Shown here in pieces: positions 1 to 10,246 of a stretch of 64,000 nucleotides of DNA (positions within the stretch are counted from its first letter, which is position 1; every line of letters starts with the position of its first letter). The notes below the pieces were generated by a model. It was not told the DNA's origin, ran no database searches, and saw only the letters and a program-made list of their open reading frames with translations. The stretch lies in the NCBI GenBank assembly GCA_014529385.2, contig CM043960.1, forward strand, positions 121,679,543 to 121,743,542, read 5' to 3'. The translations under genes were made by a program, and so were the position numbers. The DNA comes from Adiantum capillus-veneris. Lineage: Eukaryota > Streptophyta > Polypodiopsida > Polypodiales > Pteridaceae.

Positions 1-760
1 CCTTATACTCACAAAAAACAAAAAATAAATAAAGAGCAAGAGCAATTAGCAAATGAGTATGCACAATAAAAGTCAAAACATTGACTCAGACCTACACATT
101 CGCATCCAGTACACTGAAACAGAAACCTATGCCATAAAACACCTTTGATACTCATCACTCAAGTGATGGAGGGTATGTAGAGGAGTGTTTCTGTTTTAGA
201 ATTGAGTGATTAGCAAAGTTCCTTTTTTCCACTGATGTGCCTTCTAGAGGTATTCTTTGTGTTTCCTAGTGTGTACAGGAACGTGTTGCTGTTGTTAGGA
301 TTTGGATCTTCATGGAATCTTTTTCTCATCCACTTTTCAAATCAAGCGTGATCATCAACACAAACAAGTGTTTCTTGTCCATTAGCATTGTCCCTTATCT
401 TTTTGCATCCATGTTTGTCTGCTTTAATTGTGATTGGTAGCATAATATTCAGTGCATTTGCTTAATATCAAACATTAAATTCAATGTAATTTTTTGTCCT
501 AATCACTTGTCTAGGTTTAAAAAGAAAGCAGTCTGACTAAGCTAGTTTGACCAAGCTAGGTGTTAGAGATCTTCTCTTAATACCATGGGGAATGCCTTCC
601 TAATAATCAATGGTTACTTAGGTTCTTAATCCGATTTAGGCAGCATTGTGTGAAATGTATTAGGGCTTTCTAGTGGGCGTAGTCCCTATTGACGTTTAGC
701 TTAAGTATTATAAAGGGAGTCTACTAGTGTGATGAGCCTAGGGAGGGTACCAATGTTATA
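1..760. other. AT-rich non-coding flank
   Basis: I see no convincing coding frame or RNA gene here. A TATAAAG-like string lies near 708, shortly before the candidate inverted-repeat element at 761, but no gene can be attached to it. Confidence 0.5.
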
Positions 761-1014
761 TGACCCCCCAAAGTTACAAAATTAAAATGCTGAAAATGAA
801 CAAACAAAAAATCAAAGTGCCACAATGTAAAATCTTAAGCTGGAAGAGAAACCTCAGCTTGATTTGGTACTCCACTCACATGTATCGCCTATGGTACTCG
901 AGCCCTAGAGGTTCCCAGTGTGGGCGCTTTTCCTTGAAAGGCAAAAAACCCAAGGCATACAAAATAAGCATACACATCAAAATTGAATCACTGTGAAAAG
1001 ACTTTGGGGGGTCA
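761..1014. repeat. Candidate small inverted-repeat element (MITE-like)
   Basis: A perfect 13-base inverted repeat, TGACCCCCCAAAG at 761-773 and its complement at 1002-1014, bounds 254 bases of AT-rich DNA with no convincing gene. The size fits a miniature inverted-repeat transposon. No target-site duplication is visible (left flank GTTATA, right flank AAGAAA), and the arms contain a six-C run, so chance is possible. Confidence 0.3.
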
Positions 1015-1724
1015 AAGAAAAAGTAATCAGTCAGGCGATGATTTCATGAGAAATTCCTTTTATCATAACTTAACTACCAAGGTCTTCTAGGTATAGCCTC
1101 TAGTCAGCCCTCGAACATGAAATACTTGGCTCTCGCGATTAAACAACTTAATTGACCAGAGAAAATTGAGAAGCTTACCCATAGTATTAATAGTCGATCT
1201 TTAGTGCCTTTCGACCGTTAAATTAGAGACCCCAGACTTGTTTAGTTCTTTACCTTTACAACTGTTTATGCGTTTGATTATATTGCAATTTAATGTTTAT
1301 TGCTGATAAATGGTTTAAAATTATGTTACCAATCAAATTGTCTGCCTACAACTGCATATGCTGTTTAATTGCTTATGAGAATGCAATTACTGTGCCAATG
1401 TTGTTTGATTTTGCAGTGAGACTGAAGGAGGCTAAGGACATTCATCTCAAAAGCTCTTCCACATCGATGAGCGCGCTTCAAGTCAATAGCTTTCGAGGAC
1501 AGAATGTACATCACGAAGGGGGGCATGTTAACCCTCACGACTCAAGGACACCCTATCACCTATGACGGACGTTGTATTATTTACTTGGTAGAGTCAGGTA
1601 CCGCGCTTGTCGGTCCAATAGGAAAAGGGTAAGGGTGATCGCCGATGAGAGGCGCACTCTAACTGGAACATTCAAGGGATTAGTTGGCTAAGCATGGGCG
1701 CCCAAGTGTGAATGGGGTGAGCTC
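1015..1724. other. Non-coding stretch upstream of TATA box
   Basis: No supported gene. A purine run followed by TGTTAACCCTCACGAC near 1520-1545 resembles the polypurine tract and LTR start of a gypsy element, but no matching second LTR is in the window. Confidence 0.35.
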
Positions 1725-1733
1725 ATATAAAAG
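1725..1733 (+). promoter_or_regulatory. TATA box
   Basis: ATATAAAAG lies about 30 bases before a pyrimidine-rich stretch (1757 onward) that would make a normal plant 5' leader. It precedes the two-exon reading frame at 2249-2727, and no other core promoter is visible nearby. It could instead belong to an LTR. Confidence 0.45.
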
Positions 1734-1824
1734 TCAACTAAACCTAAAATTCACTCATTCTCTCATTTGTGCAATTGAAGACTGCTCTTGCTCCATCTCC
1801 ATCTTCTTCTTCTTCATCTCCTTG

Positions 1825-1870
1825 TGTGTGTGTGTGTGTGTGTGTGTGTATGCGTGAGAGAGAGAGAGAG
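1825..1870. repeat. (TG)n then (GA)n microsatellite
   Basis: About 12 TG units followed by a short GA run in the presumed 5' leader of the unknown gene. A GC-rich segment follows, ending at a consensus-like donor GTGAGT at 1987, so this may be a 5' untranslated exon. Confidence 0.7.
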
Positions 1871-2248
1871 TGTGTGTGCGATCGAGCATTGCGGCGGCAC
1901 GACGGCGGCGAGGCGGTTGAGCACGGCGTAGCGGTGTCTCCCTCTTCTTTGCGGCGAGGAATCCTCCACGACAGCAAGCATAGAGCGGTGAGTGACACAC
2001 CAACGCCATCTTGGAGCTTACTAGTTTAGGCTTGTTGTGTGCTTGGAGCCATTTGTGGCTCGCACATAGTGTATGGGCAAGTTCCTTGCATTGACACGTG
2101 CGACATACGCGCACAAGCCCTCTCTGTTCTTGCAATATATGATGGGGTTTGTGATACAGACAACCCTAGTCAGAAGACCAAGTTCCAAGGGGACTACTCC
2201 TTTGCTCTCCTCATCAACACATTTGCCTTGCGAAAGGGACATAATTCA

Positions 2249-2727
2249 ATGGATTTAGCGGCATCTCTACAAACCATTGACGAGGAGAGAGATTTCTATG
2301 AGAGTGTGCCAAAGAGTAGCTTCGCTCCCCACAAACGTCTCATGCGCTCAGAGCGCATTGATCTCGACACAATCGACATAACCAGCAAGAACCTTTGCGA
2401 GCAGGATGATGCAACACTAGTAAGTACTTCATTCTTCTTAATTCTCATTGTTGTTTCTTAGAATCATAATCCGACGTTGTTTCCTTGTAGTCCGCTTTGA
2501 AGATGGAACGGTTTGCCCAACAGAAAGGTGGATTTCGCATGAAAGGTGACTCAAAGGACACGGCCCTATGGCATTATCTCCCAAGCTTCAATGAAGGAAT
2601 GGTCCGGGTCATCCACAACGAGTATACAAACTATGCATCAGTGGAGATGTACAAGTGTAGAGCGCTAAGCTCTGTATTTGATCGAGTTCCTTATAGCCCT
2701 ACAGTGCCCACAAATGTATTCTTGTAA
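2249..2727 (+). CDS. Unrecognised two-exon gene
   Basis: The family is not recognised. Two open frames are joined by a consensus intron: exon 1 ends at 2419, the donor is GTAAGT at 2420, the acceptor TTCCTTGTAG ends at 2490, and the frame is kept (phase 0). I chose the first in-frame ATG, 2249, which begins MDLAASLQTIDEERDF. The frame is open back to 2030 without an ATG, so an upstream exon ending at the donor at 1987 is possible. Exon 2 encodes KMERFAQQKGGF and a Tyr/Asn-rich tail, then stops at 2725-2727. The predicted product is about 135 residues, hydrophilic, with no signal peptide or membrane segment. A TATA box lies 520 bases upstream and a poly(A) signal follows at 2956. It may be a decayed gene, because another open frame continues after the stop. 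Confidence 0.45.
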
Positions 2728-2729
2728 AT

Positions 2730-2951
2730 AGAGAGGCAACAATCCATAGTTTTGGTGGGAAAAGGGCCGGAAACCTTTTAGCATATCGCGGTCTTTGCTT
2801 CGAGGCTCAACAAAGAATAACAAGCAAAGAAGATATTGTATCATGCATTGGTAAAAAACCATCTTTAAGGAGCCTAGGTCAAGATGCCTTCAATGAACTT
2901 GTAAAAATGCTATCTTCGCCACGTGCATTGCACGTCTCAATGTATCTTTGA
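2730..2951 (+). pseudogene. Continuation of the unknown gene in another frame
   Basis: Directly after the 2727 stop, a different frame is open for 73 codons to TGA at 2949-2951. It begins REATIHSFGGKRAGN and includes KKPSLRSLGQDAFNELV, an ordinary-looking protein composition rather than repeat-derived sequence. Either a one- or two-base indel separates it from exon 2, making the gene a pseudogene, or an intron I could not place joins them. The poly(A) signal just downstream favours this being the true 3' end. Confidence 0.35.
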
Positions 2952-2955
2952 AATT

Positions 2956-2961
2956 AATAAA
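2956..2961 (+). terminator. Poly(A) signal AATAAA
   Basis: AATAAA five bases after the TGA at 2949-2951, consistent with the 3' end of the unknown gene. Confidence 0.4.
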
Positions 2962-3055
2962 GCTATCAGCTTGAGTAAAGTTTTGTCTTGATCCATGTGT
3001 GTCACGAGCCATTTGCACACTAACATGATTTTCTCGTGCCATAGGTGAGCCTAAT

Positions 3056-3199
3056 GGGCCTTTTGTGCCCGGCTGTCATGCACATGGTGGCATAAGGAGC
3101 CGTTCCGTGGCCCCATGCCAACAGTCACTCCGTGGTGCACGGGCCCACGGAATGGCTCCTTATGCCTCCATGTGCACGATAGGGGGACACAAAAGGCCC
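3056..3199. repeat. Long near-perfect hairpin
   Basis: Bases 3056-3110 and 3145-3199 are reverse complements at about 48 of 55 positions, around a 34-base loop. Several mismatches would be G:U pairs in RNA. The inner 24 bases of each arm (from CCACGG outward) have a single mismatch. The fold suits a fold-back element or a small-RNA precursor. No promoter is assignable. Confidence 0.65.
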
Positions 3200-3382
3200 T
3201 TGGGCATCGGGATGGGCACCACTTGCTGGCTAACAAGGACCCCGTGAGTGTAGAAACATTTGTTTTGAGCACCTTGCAAATTGATTGTGTCCACTAAATT
3301 TGTTTCGTCAAATTAGATAAAAATTTAATTGTGCCACATAGGATCTTGCATTTAATGGACTTGGTTAGGTGAGAAACTAACA

Positions 3383-3383
<1 letters not shown>

Positions 3384-3432
<49 letters not shown>
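3384..3432. repeat. (GT)n microsatellite
   Basis: About 24 GT units directly abutting the outer end of the element 1 LTR-like repeat; it may have erased that element's target-site duplication. Confidence 0.9.
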
Positions 3433-3433
<1 letters not shown>

Positions 3434-3434
<1 letters not shown>

Positions 3435-3614
3435 GCCTTGCTCTTTGACAGACCACCTCTCATTTGGACCCCTTTACCATTGGCCCGGTGTTGAGATAGA
3501 TCCGTAAGCACATGTCTATATTCTAACCCTTATTCCTGTTTATTATCCCATATTAAATGACTAGTTTAATATGAGAAAATCATTTGGGTTGGTTAGATAT
3601 TAGATTTTATGACA
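3434..3614 (-). repeat. Element 1, 3' LTR (or part)
   Basis: About 85-90% identical by eye to 7222-7397. The inner end is defined by TGTCATAAAA after a purine tract. The outer end is uncertain because a GT microsatellite follows. Confidence 0.6.
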
Positions 3615-3972
3615 TTACCTCTCTCTTGAAGTCATAGTCGTCCTCGACTATGAGGTAAAAGAGATAAAACCTTAGTCATTAGTCAATTTTTTCTTAGTGG
3701 GTAGAGGATCCCTTTTTACCCTACGACATCATTCCAAAATGGATGACTAATCCATTTGGTGCTTGGGAGGCATAGCTGCCGCAAGCATGTCTGCTCTTTA
3801 GTCCATTTCATTCTCCAAAATAGAGTGACAAATTCTATTTGGTGTTTGAGAGACATCGTCATCACAAACATGATTCTAAGTATGCATACTACTTAAATTT
3901 GTGCACAATAAAAAGAGAATTAGTCTTATAAGACAAAAACATTGATCATTCAAAAGAAAAATGTACATTTTC

Positions 3973-4806
3973 TTACTCTAATGTAGCATTGTAAGCATTG
4001 ACAAGGTTCATATTATCCTTAAGTTGGATTCCTTCCATCCATCTAGTATCCTCAAAAGGATAATTTTTGAACTTAATAAGATACCATCAGATAGTCTTAC
4101 CATGTCGTAGTACCTTGTCTTCATGCTGAAAGATAGCTTTGGGTTTTAGAACCTCTTCTTGGTCTTTGATTTTTGGAGGGTCTTCAATAATTGGTTCACT
4201 TGGTGGCTCTCCTTTGTAGGGCTTAAGTAGGCTCACATGAAAAGCATTGTGTATGAGCCAATGGTTGGGCAACTTGAGTTGATAATCCACTTCATTGATT
4301 GGCTTCAAAATTTGAAAAGGACCATAGTATCTTTTTGCTATTTTAGCATAATACTTTTGATGGCCCGTAGGATTTTCGCCCATCGTTTTCCTCAATCGAG
4401 CCTTGGGAAATTTAAGTAAGACCCAATCATTTTCTTTGAACATTAAGGCCCTTCTGTGCTTATCAACATCAAATTTTTGCCTTTGTTGAGAGATGGATAT
4501 AGCCTCCTTAATCTTTTGGAAAGATTCTTGTAGGTCACAGCTATACTCATCGGCAGCGAAGATCTTCCCATGTACTTTAAGTAACAAGGGACAATTAGGT
4601 CTTCCCTCAATGATTTCAAAAGGTGATTTTCCCGTAGAAGTGTGGACAATATTATTGTACGCATACTCTACGAGGGGTAAGTACTTTTCCCATTGTGAGT
4701 GTTGATCTAATTTTGTAACATAGGTCTTTAGTAGATCAAGAATTGTAAGACTGGCTATGTCACTTTGGCCATCCATTTGTGGGTGATAGGCCAAAGATAA
4801 ATTCAA
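3973..4806 (-). pseudogene. Element 1 integrase C-terminus with chromodomain-like tail
   Basis: The 239-codon frame (4806 to 4087) carries the gypsy integrase hallmarks YHPQMDGQSD, a YYGPFQI motif and FHVSLLKPYKG, the usual approach to a chromodomain. The frame stops at TGA (4087-4089) but continues in phase as WYLIKFKNYPFEDTRWMEG to a TAA at 3973, matching the chromodomain core pattern (YLVKWKGY...WEP in the family). A single CGA-to-TGA change would explain the stop. Chromodomains of these elements are known to guide integration to marked chromatin. This copy cannot make the full protein. Confidence 0.75.
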
Positions 4807-5580
4807 TCTTGTACCTAGATTTTCAAAGAGACCTTTCCAAAATTACCAGTCATTCTAGGATCTCTATATGACACGATGGATGTTGGCAATCCATGGTGTT
4901 TGAAAATCTTGGATATGAAGAGTTGCCATTTGGTGTGCCTTAATAGTCTTTTTTACAGGACTAAAGTCTGCTTGCTTGCTAAACTTCACCTAATGTCCAT
5001 ATTCTTGTATTTCCATGGATAGACTTGGGTAATCCAAAGATAAAATCCATGGATATACTCTCCCATGGTGAATTAGGGATTGGCAATGGCTGAAGTAATC
5101 CAGGTTGCTTCCCTCTCATACTTGTTCTTTTGGCATACCACATTGTTTGAAACAAACTCTTGTATGTCCACTTTCATGGTAGGCTAATAAAAGTACGTCT
5201 CTACTCTTTAAGAGTAGGTTGAATGCCTCTATGTCTTGCATAGGGAGGAGCATGGGATTCATGCATGACTTTCTCATGAAGGGAGTGGGTAACACATAGC
5301 CTATTTCCATGGAGAAGATAACCATCCTACAAGGTGAATGGTTCCTCTTTCTTCCCCAAAGCAAGGGCTGACATTCTTTCTTTAAAGTCAGGGTCATTAG
5401 CATACGGATCTTTCATAAAAGATAGATCGTTGTGAGTTGCTATAGACACAGCATTAACTTTTGGTCGTCGTGATAGTGCATCATGCTCCCTTACCTTTCC
5501 CCAAGCATAGGAGAGAGGTGATCCTTTGCAATGAGCATCCTCTTTTGGAGCTTTGATAGTGGAAGCTCTAGGAGTCTCAT
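4807..5580 (-). pseudogene. Element 1 RNase H end and integrase N-terminal/core remnant
   Basis: Minus-strand fragments in shifting frames. The ALSRRPKVNAVSIA motif near 5450-5490 is the RNase H to integrase junction of chromoviruses (DALSRRP). It is followed by KKEEPFTL, a zinc-binding region remnant and an integrase core remnant ([14 protein letters not shown] near 4980) and DPRMTGNF near 4855. At least two frameshifts and several stops separate these pieces. It is joined directly to gag sequence on its upstream side, so protease and reverse transcriptase were lost. Confidence 0.6.
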
Positions 5581-5942
5581 TGCGAGCATTTCTTTTTCGC
5601 AAGAACGATAACCATGTTCTTTCTCCCCACACTTAAAACATTTGTTGTCCTTACAAAAAGTTTCAAGCTCTTTAGGAGAGAGTTTATTTTTACCTTTGTA
5701 AACTCCTTTCTCCTTGGAAATGGCCTATGAACTTTGAGAGTAGCAGAAGCTCTAGGAAGCTCTAGGAGTCTCATTGCGAGCATTTCTTTTTCGCAAGAAC
5801 GATAACCATGTTCTTGCTCCCCGCACTTAAAACATTTGTTGTCCTTACAAAAAGTTTCAAGCTCTTTAGGAGAGAGTTTATTTTTACCTTTGTAAAGTCC
5901 TTTCTCCTTGGAAATGGCCTATGAACTTTGAGAGTAGCAGAA
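5549..5942 (-). repeat. Tandem duplication of gag zinc-knuckle segment
   Basis: A unit of about 194 bases occurs twice head-to-tail (5549-5742 and 5743-5942), differing at only a few positions. Each copy encodes on the minus strand NKCFKCGEKEHGYRSC, a CX2CX4HX4C zinc knuckle of gag nucleocapsid. High identity suggests a recent duplication. Confidence 0.75.
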
Positions 5943-7221
5943 TTAGAGAATTAGATAAAGTACTTTTGTGAGATTACTTTGTGAGCATAGTGGGTGAACT
6001 TAATTGATGTTAGCAACATAAACATGGTACTTAGTTAACTTGGCATGAGAAATACTTTTGCAAGAGAGAGAGTTTAGAAAACATGACAATAGTTGAGGAC
6101 CGGATTCATATAGAGCCACGGTCCCCCCTCCAATAGGCATATGTATTATAGTTTCTCCCATCAAGAGAGACTTGGCACAATACAATCTTTGTGTTCCTTG
6201 TGACCTAGGTGATGCAATGAAGATGGAAAGCTTCATGCATCACAAGCATAACATAAACTTTGTAGAAAGCATTAACTATCCCAAGCCTCAGTCCCAAGGT
6301 CTCAAACACCTTTGAAGCTGGAGAGAGCTAGCTAGGAATGAGGGTAGGGAAGAGGAAGAAGAAGCATTCCATAGGAGAAAGAAATAGTTCCTCACTTATC
6401 ATCACTCTTCTTACTAGCATACATAATAGCATAGTAATGAAGATGGAGAAGATGGCAAGATTAAGCATTGAAACATGGCTCTTGGTTGGATTTGCATTCC
6501 ATAGCCAAGAGTATTGGTGTAGGCTCTCACTTCTCAACAAGCTTGGAGAGGAGGTGGAGTTCCTCTACTTTCACCAAGTGAGAATGTCCCAAAAAAGTGA
6601 GTGTGTGAGAGGTGTATACCCCCCCGAGCATACCCCTTGCTTGCTTTGGGCAAGCAAGGGTATTGGACCCCTCTCCCCCTAGCCAATCACATGCAACATG
6701 CATTTCAAGCACATGGGTACTCTTTGGACAAGTGTCCTCCTTATCCCTTAGAGAGAGAGAGAGAGAGCCTAAAAATATCTAGATATTTTTTGAATGGAAT
6801 TAGAAGCTCATTGGACCCCTCTTTAGCCCAGCCAATAGCATTCAAGCACACTATGTGGCTAAGCATAGGGAGAGTCTGACATGTGTCCATGTGCCCCTTG
6901 AGAAAAGGGGGTTCCCTTTGGGTGAGTGGGAGGTTAAGTCAAACATTCCCCTAACTTTGGGACTTTTCCCCTCCTTTGTAGGGTCTCAAGCACCTTACCC
7001 CCCATGCATGGGAAGCTTCTCAAGCACCTTCCTCATCAAGCATGACAAGCACCTCAAGCACGACAAGCACCTCAAGAAACTTAGGTCATCAAGCACCTCA
7101 AGCTTAGGTCTGGTTCCCACATGAAGCTCAGCCCTAGCTTGCCTAAGGTCAAAGGAATTTTAACACTAACAATTGGAGGTCTTTAATGAAGCTAACCCTA
7201 AGGTCTTTTAAGCTCCATTAG
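5943..7221. other. Non-coding internal part of element 1
   Basis: No recognisable protein. It contains a GA run (6751-6768) and a short CAAGCACCT-type minisatellite at about 7014-7102. It probably represents the 5' untranslated region and lost gag N-terminus, or a further insertion; TGTTAGTGTT read on the minus strand at 7173 could be an LTR start, but no partner is seen. Confidence 0.35.
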
Positions 7222-7397
7222 TTAGTCTTGCTCTTTGATAGACCATCTCTCATTTGAACCCCTTTACCATTGGCCCCGTGTTGAGATAGATCCATAATCA
7301 CATGTCTATGTAATCCTTATTCTCGTTTATTATCCCATATATGATCATTTAATATGAGAAAATTATTTGGGTTGGTTAGATATTAGATTTTATGACA
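7222..7397 (-). repeat. Element 1, 5' LTR (or part)
   Basis: Direct-repeat partner of 3434-3614. Its 7397 end abuts GAGCACATGAG-type sequence of the element 2 integrase frame, a clean insertion edge. Confidence 0.6.
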
Positions 7398-8169
7398 CTC
7401 ATGTGCTCAATAGAATGCTTTCTATCATGCCATGCTTCATATGGAGTAATAGAGTGCAAAGCTTTTTTAGGAAACCTATTTAGTACATAAGTGGCACACA
7501 TGATGGCCTCAAGCCAAAAAGAATGCGGCAAAGCTTGACTTTTGACCATACATCTAGCCATTTCCATAAGTGGCATTTTTTTCCTCTCAATAACACCATT
7601 TTGTTGAGGTGTATAAGGCAATATACATTGGTGTTTTATCCCACGACTAACCAAAAATGCATTAAATTCATGAGACATATACTCCCCCCCTCGATCGGAA
7701 CGGAGGGTGTCCATAGTACATTTTGAGACATTTTCAGCCATAGCCAAAAATTGTTTGAAGTGCATAAATACTTTGGACTTCGCTTTAAGCAAAAATACCC
7801 ATGCATGCACCTGGAGTAATCATACATCTACCGTTTCCATAAGTGGCCTATTTTTCCTCTCAGTAACTCCATTTTGTTGAGGTGTATAAGGCACTATACA
7901 TAGGTGTTTTATCCCACAACTAGCCAGAAATGCATTAAATTCATGCGACATATACTCCCCCTCTCGATCGGAATGGAGGGTGCCCCTAGTACATTTTGAG
8001 ACATTTTCAGCCATAGCCAAAAATTGTTTGAAGCACATAAATACTTTGGATTTTTCTTTAAGAAAAAATACCCATGCATGCACCTGGAGTAATCATCAAT
8101 GAAAGTCACGAAGTAAAGGTAATTTCCCAAGGACGGAGTTTGCATGGGCCCACAAACATCATTGTGCAC
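7398..8169 (-). pseudogene. Element 2 integrase core, segmentally duplicated
   Basis: The integrase catalytic core occurs twice head-to-tail. Copy 1 (8083-7820) and copy 2 (7810-7398) each begin HAWVF and carry the second catalytic Asp in SDR(E/G)GEY and the Glu region in YTPQQNGV(T/I)ER. Copy 1 ends PLMETVDV and stops; copy 2 continues through CMVKSQ to EAWHDRKHSIEHM, where element 1 interrupts. The copies differ at several residues (for example CIVPYTP against CILPYTP), so they may come from two family members. The first Asp is in LVHNDVCGP, near 8160. Confidence 0.8.
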
Positions 8170-8175
8170 AAGTTG

Positions 8176-8800
8176 CTACCTGCATGTGGCCCTAACTGAA
8201 CCATACTTTGGAAACTCTGAACGCTGGATCTTACTCAAAATGCAGCCTTCACAAACATCTTTGATAGGTGCTTCAAGAGGTGGCAAAGAAGCAGCCATAT
8301 CAGATTTCTGCAAACGTAGCAAACTGGCAAAATTCAGATGACCAAAACATGCATGCCAAAAAATTTCATCTGAAATATCCTTTGAATCCACAACTGCATT
8401 TGCAAATTTCTACCCACACTTGTCATACAAAGTGAGCTTATATAGCCCACGGCATAAAATGCCAGATGCAACAATTTCATCACCAAAACTAAGATCTTGA
8501 ACTGTACATCTGTCATCCACAAATTTGACTACAAGACCAAGTCTAGCAAGTGTAGATACAGCCAAAAGATTCTTCTTGATCCCAGGTACATAAAGTGCAT
8601 CAACAAGTGTGAAAGAACTACCATTTGCAGCAGTAAAAATCACAATCTTTCCAACTCCCTGAACCGGATAAGAGGCATTGTTGGCACAAGTGACTTAATT
8701 ACCATGAGGGATAGACTTGAGAGAGGTGAAGAAATCACGATGTGAGGTAATTTGCTTTGTAGCACCACTATCAAAATACCACACATGTGAATCTATAGCA
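8176..8800 (-). pseudogene. Element 2 protease and integrase zinc-binding region
   Basis: From high to low coordinates: an aspartic protease motif FDSGATKQIT near 8780-8740, the frame ALYVPGIKKNLLAVS (8643-8410), then the HHCC integrase zinc finger (HACFGHLNFASLL ... CEGCILSK, 8391-8176). Stops occur after KCG and after RATCR, and frameshifts separate the pieces. The order is the Ty1/copia order (protease, integrase, reverse transcriptase). Confidence 0.75.
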
Positions 8801-8989
8801 CAGCTGACATGCATGCATCATGGACAGTAGGATTATAGGTACACTCTGCACTAAAAGCCCATTACACATCAACATCAACATCACAGTCTCATTTCATAGA
8901 AGACTCAACCATAGCTGCATTCGTAGTGGATCCAGCATTTGTAGTGGAACCACCCTCTTTCTTCTTAGCCTCTTTGGCCTTCAACTTAG

Positions 8990-9881
8990 GACACTGCTTG
9001 ATCAAGTGATCTCATTAGCTTTACAATAATGGCAATGCATCTTCTTTTTTCCCTTATCACTAGAATTTCCAGACAAATTGCTGCCAGCAGAAGCATTAGG
9101 AACGGGTGATTTTCCACTCGCAGAAGAACCATAAGAAGTGGCTGCATTGTTGTTACCACCCTTTCTTTGAGCAGCAACAAAAGCCTGTTCAACTACATGC
9201 TATCTAGTCCTTTTTTTAAAAAGAAAGTGACTCTTGCAACAGCAATGTGTATAATGCATCAAACTTGACAACTTCAGGATTTCCTTGGGTCATTAGTCTC
9301 CAAGTACTAGCAAAAGTCTGGTAAGAATCTGGCAAGGCATCAAGAACAGTCTGCACAAGGGAACTGTCTAAAATGACTTCACTTGCAGAAACAAGTTGCT
9401 CATTGATATCCTCAACACCAGCAAGAAAAGTATCCATGTCACCTTTCTCATGCACAATCTTTGACTCCAAGTCTTTACGCAACAATGAAATTTTTGCCTC
9501 ATTGTGGCTTGCATAAAGACCAGCCAGAATATCCCAAGCCTGTTTTGCAAATTTTGTTGAACGAATGTGAAGAGTAATGGTGTGCTTCACAGACAACACA
9601 ATCAATGCATGAGCATGTGCATCCTTTACATCCCAACGAGCTTGTTCTATCCTAGGCAAAACAACTCTAACGGCAGCAATTCTTGCAACAAGACCTGCCA
9701 TATCCTCAACATCACCTACATCCTCAGAACCAGGATGTACATCCATGCCTTGCACAATATTCTAGACACCCTTTGACACAAGAACATGTTGCATCATGTA
9801 AGCCCACATAGATTAATTGTCCCCATCCAATCTGTCCTCGGTAGCAAACATCTTGAACACATCTGTGTTGTTGTGAGCCAT
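8990..9881 (-). pseudogene. Element 2 gag
   Basis: Starts at ATG 9881 (MAHNNTDVFKMFATEDRLDG). TAA at 9815-9813 follows codon 22, and Met (ATG 9809-9807) comes one codon later. A TAG at 9764-9762 replaces a Trp seen in element 6. The 179-codon frame 9755-9216 includes WDILAGLYAS and DALPDSYQTFASTWR, the capsid-like domain of copia gag. A zinc knuckle (CHYCKAN) follows near 9040 with a frameshift. Confidence 0.8.
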
Positions 9882-10230
9882 GGTAAATGTTACACTTGAT
9901 TGTGAAAACTGCCCGAAAAGAGGAGAAAAAGAAGCAGGAACAATATGTGCTATATAGCACAAACCGTAGAAGATTGTAAGGGACCTGTTATGCAAAAAAT
10001 GGCACTGACATAATTTTTGTACAAAAAGACAAAATAGCCTGTGTAGTACTGCCTGTAGTGGAAACGGAGGCCGAATGAGCCCAAATCAAAAATCTGAGCA
10101 GACTAAGCTCTATGAGCTTGCCCAAAAATTTTGAAACAACCTATGAACACTCGTGAAATCTCACTGAAATCGGGGAAAGTGAGCATGTGTATGCTGGAGC
10201 TGCTGGCGACTAAGCCCGGGAGGATGCAAC

Positions 10231-10245
10231 CTGCTCTGATACCAA
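10231..10245 (-). other. Element 2 primer binding site
   Basis: Read on the minus strand, TTGGTATCAGAGCAGG directly follows the LTR end. It matches the plant initiator methionine tRNA-type primer site. Confidence 0.8.
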
Positions 10246-10246
10246 T

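Larger units (their letters stand above)
3434..7397 (-). mobile_element. Element 1: deleted Ty3/gypsy chromovirus
   Basis: Two direct repeats of about 180 bases (3434-3614 and 7222-7397) share the strings CTCATTTG and TTGGGTTGGTTAGATATTAG. Read on the minus strand each starts TGTCATAAAATC. The 3' copy is preceded by a polypurine tract (AAGAGAGAGGTAA). Between them lie minus-strand remains of gag zinc knuckle, RNase H/integrase and a chromodomain-like tail. Protease and reverse transcriptase are missing, so it is a deletion derivative. The 5' repeat interrupts the integrase frame of element 2, so element 1 inserted there or recombined with it. No duplication is visible at the other end. Confidence 0.6.

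Noticed and set aside
6338-7124. Plus-strand frames of about 90-115 codons within element 1
   Set aside because: Composition follows local simple repeats and no domain is visible; the surrounding element is on the minus strand.
10225-10245. tRNA gene fragment at TGGTATCAGAGC sites
   Set aside because: Each site is only the primer-binding stretch next to an LTR; no tRNA-length fold surrounds any of them.
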